A DNA stretch of 64,000 nt, from assembly GCF_004124315.2 (NCBI RefSeq), contig NZ_CP096889.1:556001-620000 (forward strand), in the 5' to 3' direction. This document shows, piece after piece, positions 61,402 through 64,000 of this stretch. Made by a program: the position numbers and the translations under genes. Within the stretch, counting starts at the first letter, position 1, and each line of letters begins with the position of its first letter. Below the pieces are notes generated by a model. It saw only the letters and a program-made list of their open reading frames with translations. It did not search any database and was not told the DNA's origin. The DNA comes from Bacillus cabrialesii. GTDB lineage: Bacteria > Bacillota > Bacilli > Bacillales > Bacillaceae.

Positions 61402-62091
61402 TTAAAACCGCAATCCAAATACATGAATAATGAAAAGGGCAACAGGCGGGATCAATAGGGAGGGCAGCAAATTCATCGTTTTACATTTCTTGATTCCCAG
61501 AATGCTTATTCCTGAACTGAGGATGAGGATGCCTCCTACTATTGTGATTTCGTTTATAAGGTCTGTATTGATTGCGCTCTCCATTAGTTTAGCAAATAAA
61601 TAGATGGAGCCCTGCCAGGCAAATAATACAATGGCAGCAGCAGCTATCCCAAAACCAAAAGTCGAAGCGAGCACAATGGAGGTAATCCCATCTAACATGC
61701 CATTTGTAAGGAGATACGTATAATTTTCATTCAGAGCGGCTTCAACAGGGCCTAATATTGACAGTGAACCGATACAAAATAATAAAATCGCAGTTGATAA
61801 CCCTTCCGCTAAATTGCTTTTAGAAAATTTGTTCACCAGCTTGTTGAATCGCAATTCCAGATTGATGCTCTGTCCAAGCAATCCTCCAAGGGCTAAGCTC
61901 ACGATAAAAAGAATGGGATATTGACTATCCGGCAAATGCTGTGCAATGGCATTAACCCCCAGTGCGACTGCGGCGAATCCCATTGCTTGCATCAGGATAT
62001 CTTGGTAGTCATCTTTAATTCCTTTTTTGAATAACCCCCCGATAATACTTCCTGCAATGATCATAACGGTGTTGAATATGGTTCCTAACAT
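61402..62091 (-). CDS. ydfK: DUF554 membrane protein YdfK
   Basis: This 229-residue protein has six to seven membrane segments and family stretches GTIFNTVMIIAGSIIGGLFKKG, LLFCIGSLSILGPVEAAL and TNGMLDGITSIVLASTFGFG. The function is not known. It lies between the HAD remnant and ydfL on the minus strand, as in strain 168. Confidence 0.88.
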   Translation of the reverse strand: MLGTIFNTVMIIAGSIIGGLFKKGIKDDYQDILMQAMGFAAVALGVNAIAQHLPDSQYPILFIVSLALGGLLGQSINLELRFNKLVNKFSKSNLAEGLSTAILLFCIGSLSILGPVEAALNENYTYLLTNGMLDGITSIVLASTFGFGIAAAAIVLFAWQGSIYLFAKLMESAINTDLINEITIVGGILILSSGISILGIKKCKTMNLLPSLLIPPVALFIIHVFGLRF

Positions 62092-62182
62092 AAGCTTTCT
62101 CCTCCAATAATGATTCCTGCATAAAAAATAAACCCTCTAGTTAGTAGAGAGTCAAGGGAGATGAAAAACATATTCGTGAAAG

Positions 62183-62995
62183 CTATTTAATTGGCAGCAG
62201 GATTTCAGTCACATAATGATCTAAATTATTCGTAATCCCATAGTCAATGAGTGTGATTTCGATTGAGTCCCCCGCTACCTCATAATGATGTTCTTTCATA
62301 TAGGCCAGTAACTGTTTGTAATATGGTTCGGCTTCTGGATGGGACCCTTTAAACCTAATTTGAAGATATTCTCTTGAAGGAAAAGTGATTTCTGATGAGG
62401 TTTTTTCAGCTTCATCTTCAAGAATCATGAATATGCTGGAATATTTGTCGAACTGATTTGTTTTTACATTTGCGGCTGAAATGGATAAACCTATCTTGCC
62501 TATAAATATATCCTCGTTTACATTCAGATGGGTTCTCAATTGTGCTAATGAATGTTCAATATCATGGCCGAGAATATATTCTTGCTGTATATAAGCCACA
62601 CGGATTGCGGGAAGTTTGATTTTTGAAATGTGATGTAATGGCGTGTGAACGGCATCTTCTATTTGGATGATCCGGCGGGAGATCTTTTTTTCAATGCGTT
62701 CCAATTCTCTTTTTTTGCGATCAATTTCAGTTTGCTGGTTTTTCAGTAAATCAATCAGCGTGTTTGTATTTTGAGAATTATAAAAATCAAGGAGTTTATT
62801 GATTGGCAGACCTAAGGCCCTCAAATACTTGATGGTATCCAGCCGCTCAAACTGTTGGGTAGAATAATATCTATAGTTGGTTTTCCCGTCTTTATATTCC
62901 GGTTTCAACAGACCGATTTCATCATAATACCTAAGTGCGGAGATTTTCACATTGAATAACTTTGAAACTTCTCCAATCGAAAAAAATTCCTTCAT
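62183..62995 (-). CDS. ydfL: MerR-family regulator YdfL (BmrR-like)
   Basis: This 270-residue protein has an N-terminal MerR HTH (FSIGEVSKLFNVKISALRYYDEIG), a long helix at about 85-118 and a GyrI-like ligand domain to the end. The arrangement is that of the multidrug sensor BmrR. ATG 62995 begins the family homology (MKEFFSIGEV); upstream codons run into the promoter. Likely target unknown; ydfK and ydfM flank it. Confidence 0.88.
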   Translation of the reverse strand: MKEFFSIGEVSKLFNVKISALRYYDEIGLLKPEYKDGKTNYRYYSTQQFERLDTIKYLRALGLPINKLLDFYNSQNTNTLIDLLKNQQTEIDRKKRELERIEKKISRRIIQIEDAVHTPLHHISKIKLPAIRVAYIQQEYILGHDIEHSLAQLRTHLNVNEDIFIGKIGLSISAANVKTNQFDKYSSIFMILEDEAEKTSSEITFPSREYLQIRFKGSHPEAEPYYKQLLAYMKEHHYEVAGDSIEITLIDYGITNNLDHYVTEILLPIK

Positions 62996-63072
62996 TTTAA
63001 CAACCTTTCTGTTCATATGATTATTCACATTATATAGTACAGTGAGTTCTAAAGGTAAAGCTTGCAGCATTT

Positions 63073-63104
63073 AAAAAAAGCTCCTTTTAAAAAGGAGCTT
63101 TTTC
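63073..63104. terminator. ydfM terminator (bidirectional form)
   Basis: AAAAAAGCTCCTTTT / AAAAGGAGCTTTTT forms an almost perfect stem with A and T runs on both sides. It ends ydfM on the minus strand. Confidence 0.8.
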
Positions 63105-63996
63105 ATTCTTCAAAATAAGGATTGACATGGATGAGCACTTCTTCAACATCCGAAAACTGTCTTTTGATTTCATTTCGAATTTCGCGGGCAATATCATGTC
63201 CCTGCTTAATCGTCAAATCATGATCCAAAGATAAACGGACATCGAGCAATTTATAGTGGCCATGTTCGCGCGCGCGGATTTTATCGAGCCGTTTGACTTC
63301 TTGACAATGCAAAATAACAGCTTTATATTCCTCTATCAGCTTGGGATCAACACTTTTCTCCATAAGAACATCAACAGACGGCCTGATTAATTCCATTGAA
63401 ATCTTAAAAATGAGGTAAGCAACAATTGCACTGGCAATGGCATCGGCGTACAACAGATAGGACCATCCGCGGGTGTTTCCGATAATCGCCAATAGGACGC
63501 CGATAAAAGCGGCAAGAGAGGCCACGATATCGCCTTTATGATCGTATGCAATCGCTATAATCGCTTTGCTGTTCCATTTTTCCCCTTGTTTTATGGAATA
63601 ATGATATAAGATCTGCTTAGCCACGTAGGAAATCAGAGCTGCAAACAATGCGCTGTATTGTGGAACACCCGGCCCTTCAACAAAGGACAAAATCGCTTCT
63701 ATTAGAATATAAACGGAAACGAGTACTAATATCATTCCTACAATCGCTTCACTGATGACCTCAGCTTTGCCATGCCCAAAAGGATGGTCTTGATCAGGCG
63801 GCTTATTGGAAATGCCGATCACGGCCAGGACAGCAATTGAAGCCACGACATCCGCTGCGGAATGTATTCCGTCTGCAAAAACGGCTTCACTATCGCCTAT
63901 CAGTCCAAAGAAGACCTTTCCCGCCATTAAGATCAGATTGGCTATCAATGCAATCAAGGCAACTTTTTTGCTTATTTTTTCTCTTTCACTTGCCAT
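63103..63996 (-). CDS. ydfM: Cation diffusion facilitator YdfM
   Basis: This 297-residue CDF transporter has six membrane segments. Metal-site motifs are DGIHSAADV (segment 2), the DHPFGHGKAE loop and AYDHKGD (segment 5). A cytoplasmic C-terminal domain from about 210 reads LDVRLSLDHDLTIKQGHDIA. It exports divalent cations such as Zn2+, Mn2+ or Fe2+ by proton exchange; the metal is not fixed by the sequence. The gene is complete and starts four bases before the window's end. Confidence 0.9.
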   Translation of the reverse strand: MASEREKISKKVALIALIANLILMAGKVFFGLIGDSEAVFADGIHSAADVVASIAVLAVIGISNKPPDQDHPFGHGKAEVISEAIVGMILVLVSVYILIEAILSFVEGPGVPQYSALFAALISYVAKQILYHYSIKQGEKWNSKAIIAIAYDHKGDIVASLAAFIGVLLAIIGNTRGWSYLLYADAIASAIVAYLIFKISMELIRPSVDVLMEKSVDPKLIEEYKAVILHCQEVKRLDKIRAREHGHYKLLDVRLSLDHDLTIKQGHDIAREIRNEIKRQFSDVEEVLIHVNPYFEE

Positions 63997-64000
63997 TTTT

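Overview
The window looks like a chromosomal accessory region of a member of the Bacillus subtilis group. It opens with three tRNA genes (Lys, Leu-UAG, Leu-GAG) in the order of the B. subtilis trnS cluster. Long stretches then follow the ydd/yde/ydf gene order that I recall from strain 168: cspC-ydeB, ydeE-ydeF-ydeG-ydeH-ydeI-ydeJ, ydeK-ydeL-ydeM-ydeN-ydzF-ydeO, ydeR-ydeS, aseR-aseA, and ydfB to ydfM. All gene identities come from memory of these families; no database search was made.

The last tRNA gene (tRNA-Leu GAG) is the known integration site of the conjugative element ICEBs1. Just behind it lie a wrecked rapI and an intact phrI, the quorum-sensing pair of that element. From there to about 61 kb, copies of the tRNA 3' half, its trailing terminator (ATACCAAGGG...CCTTGGTAT plus a T run), or both, recur in decaying form. 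They lie near 2.3, 6.1, 7.1, 12.8, 16.5, 20.6, 30.3, 36.1, 40.3, 41.5 and 61.2 kb, mostly between gene modules. I read this as a chain of old site-specific integrations.

Modules in order. (1) ICE remnant and a YwrO-like quinone reductase. (2) TetR, an FAD monooxygenase, a broken ferredoxin and a ferredoxin reductase. (3) An HXXEE membrane protein. (4) A MocR regulator, AzlCD exporter, BrnQ transporter and a Rok-like xenogeneic silencer. (5) A fatty-acid desaturase, CspC, and a CarD-like protein whose ribosome-binding site lies in a perfect 24-bp inverted repeat. (6) ydeE/F/G. (7) ydeH to ydeJ, an HxlR/SDR pair, a LysR/fumarase pair, and yddR with an Lrp regulator. (8) A 1575-residue LPXTG surface protein with nine DUF11-like repeats and its own class D sortase, flanked by two scars. 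(9) ydeK to ydzF, with ydeL frameshifted. (10) ydeO. (11) ydeR/ydeS, then an arsenic block: ArsN1-like acetyltransferase, flavoprotein, ArsR, AseR, AseA, ArsC and an arsD remnant. It continues with ydfB to ydfJ and an inserted PLP decarboxylase, and ends with a frameshifted HAD phosphatase. ydfK, ydfL and ydfM close the window.

Recurring logic: most modules are small detoxification, efflux or redox cassettes with a divergent local regulator (TetR, MocR, HxlR, LysR, ArsR, Lrp). Four MocR regulators each sit beside a transporter. Two genes (ydeL and the HAD phosphatase) each look broken by the loss of one G; sequencing error must be excluded for both.
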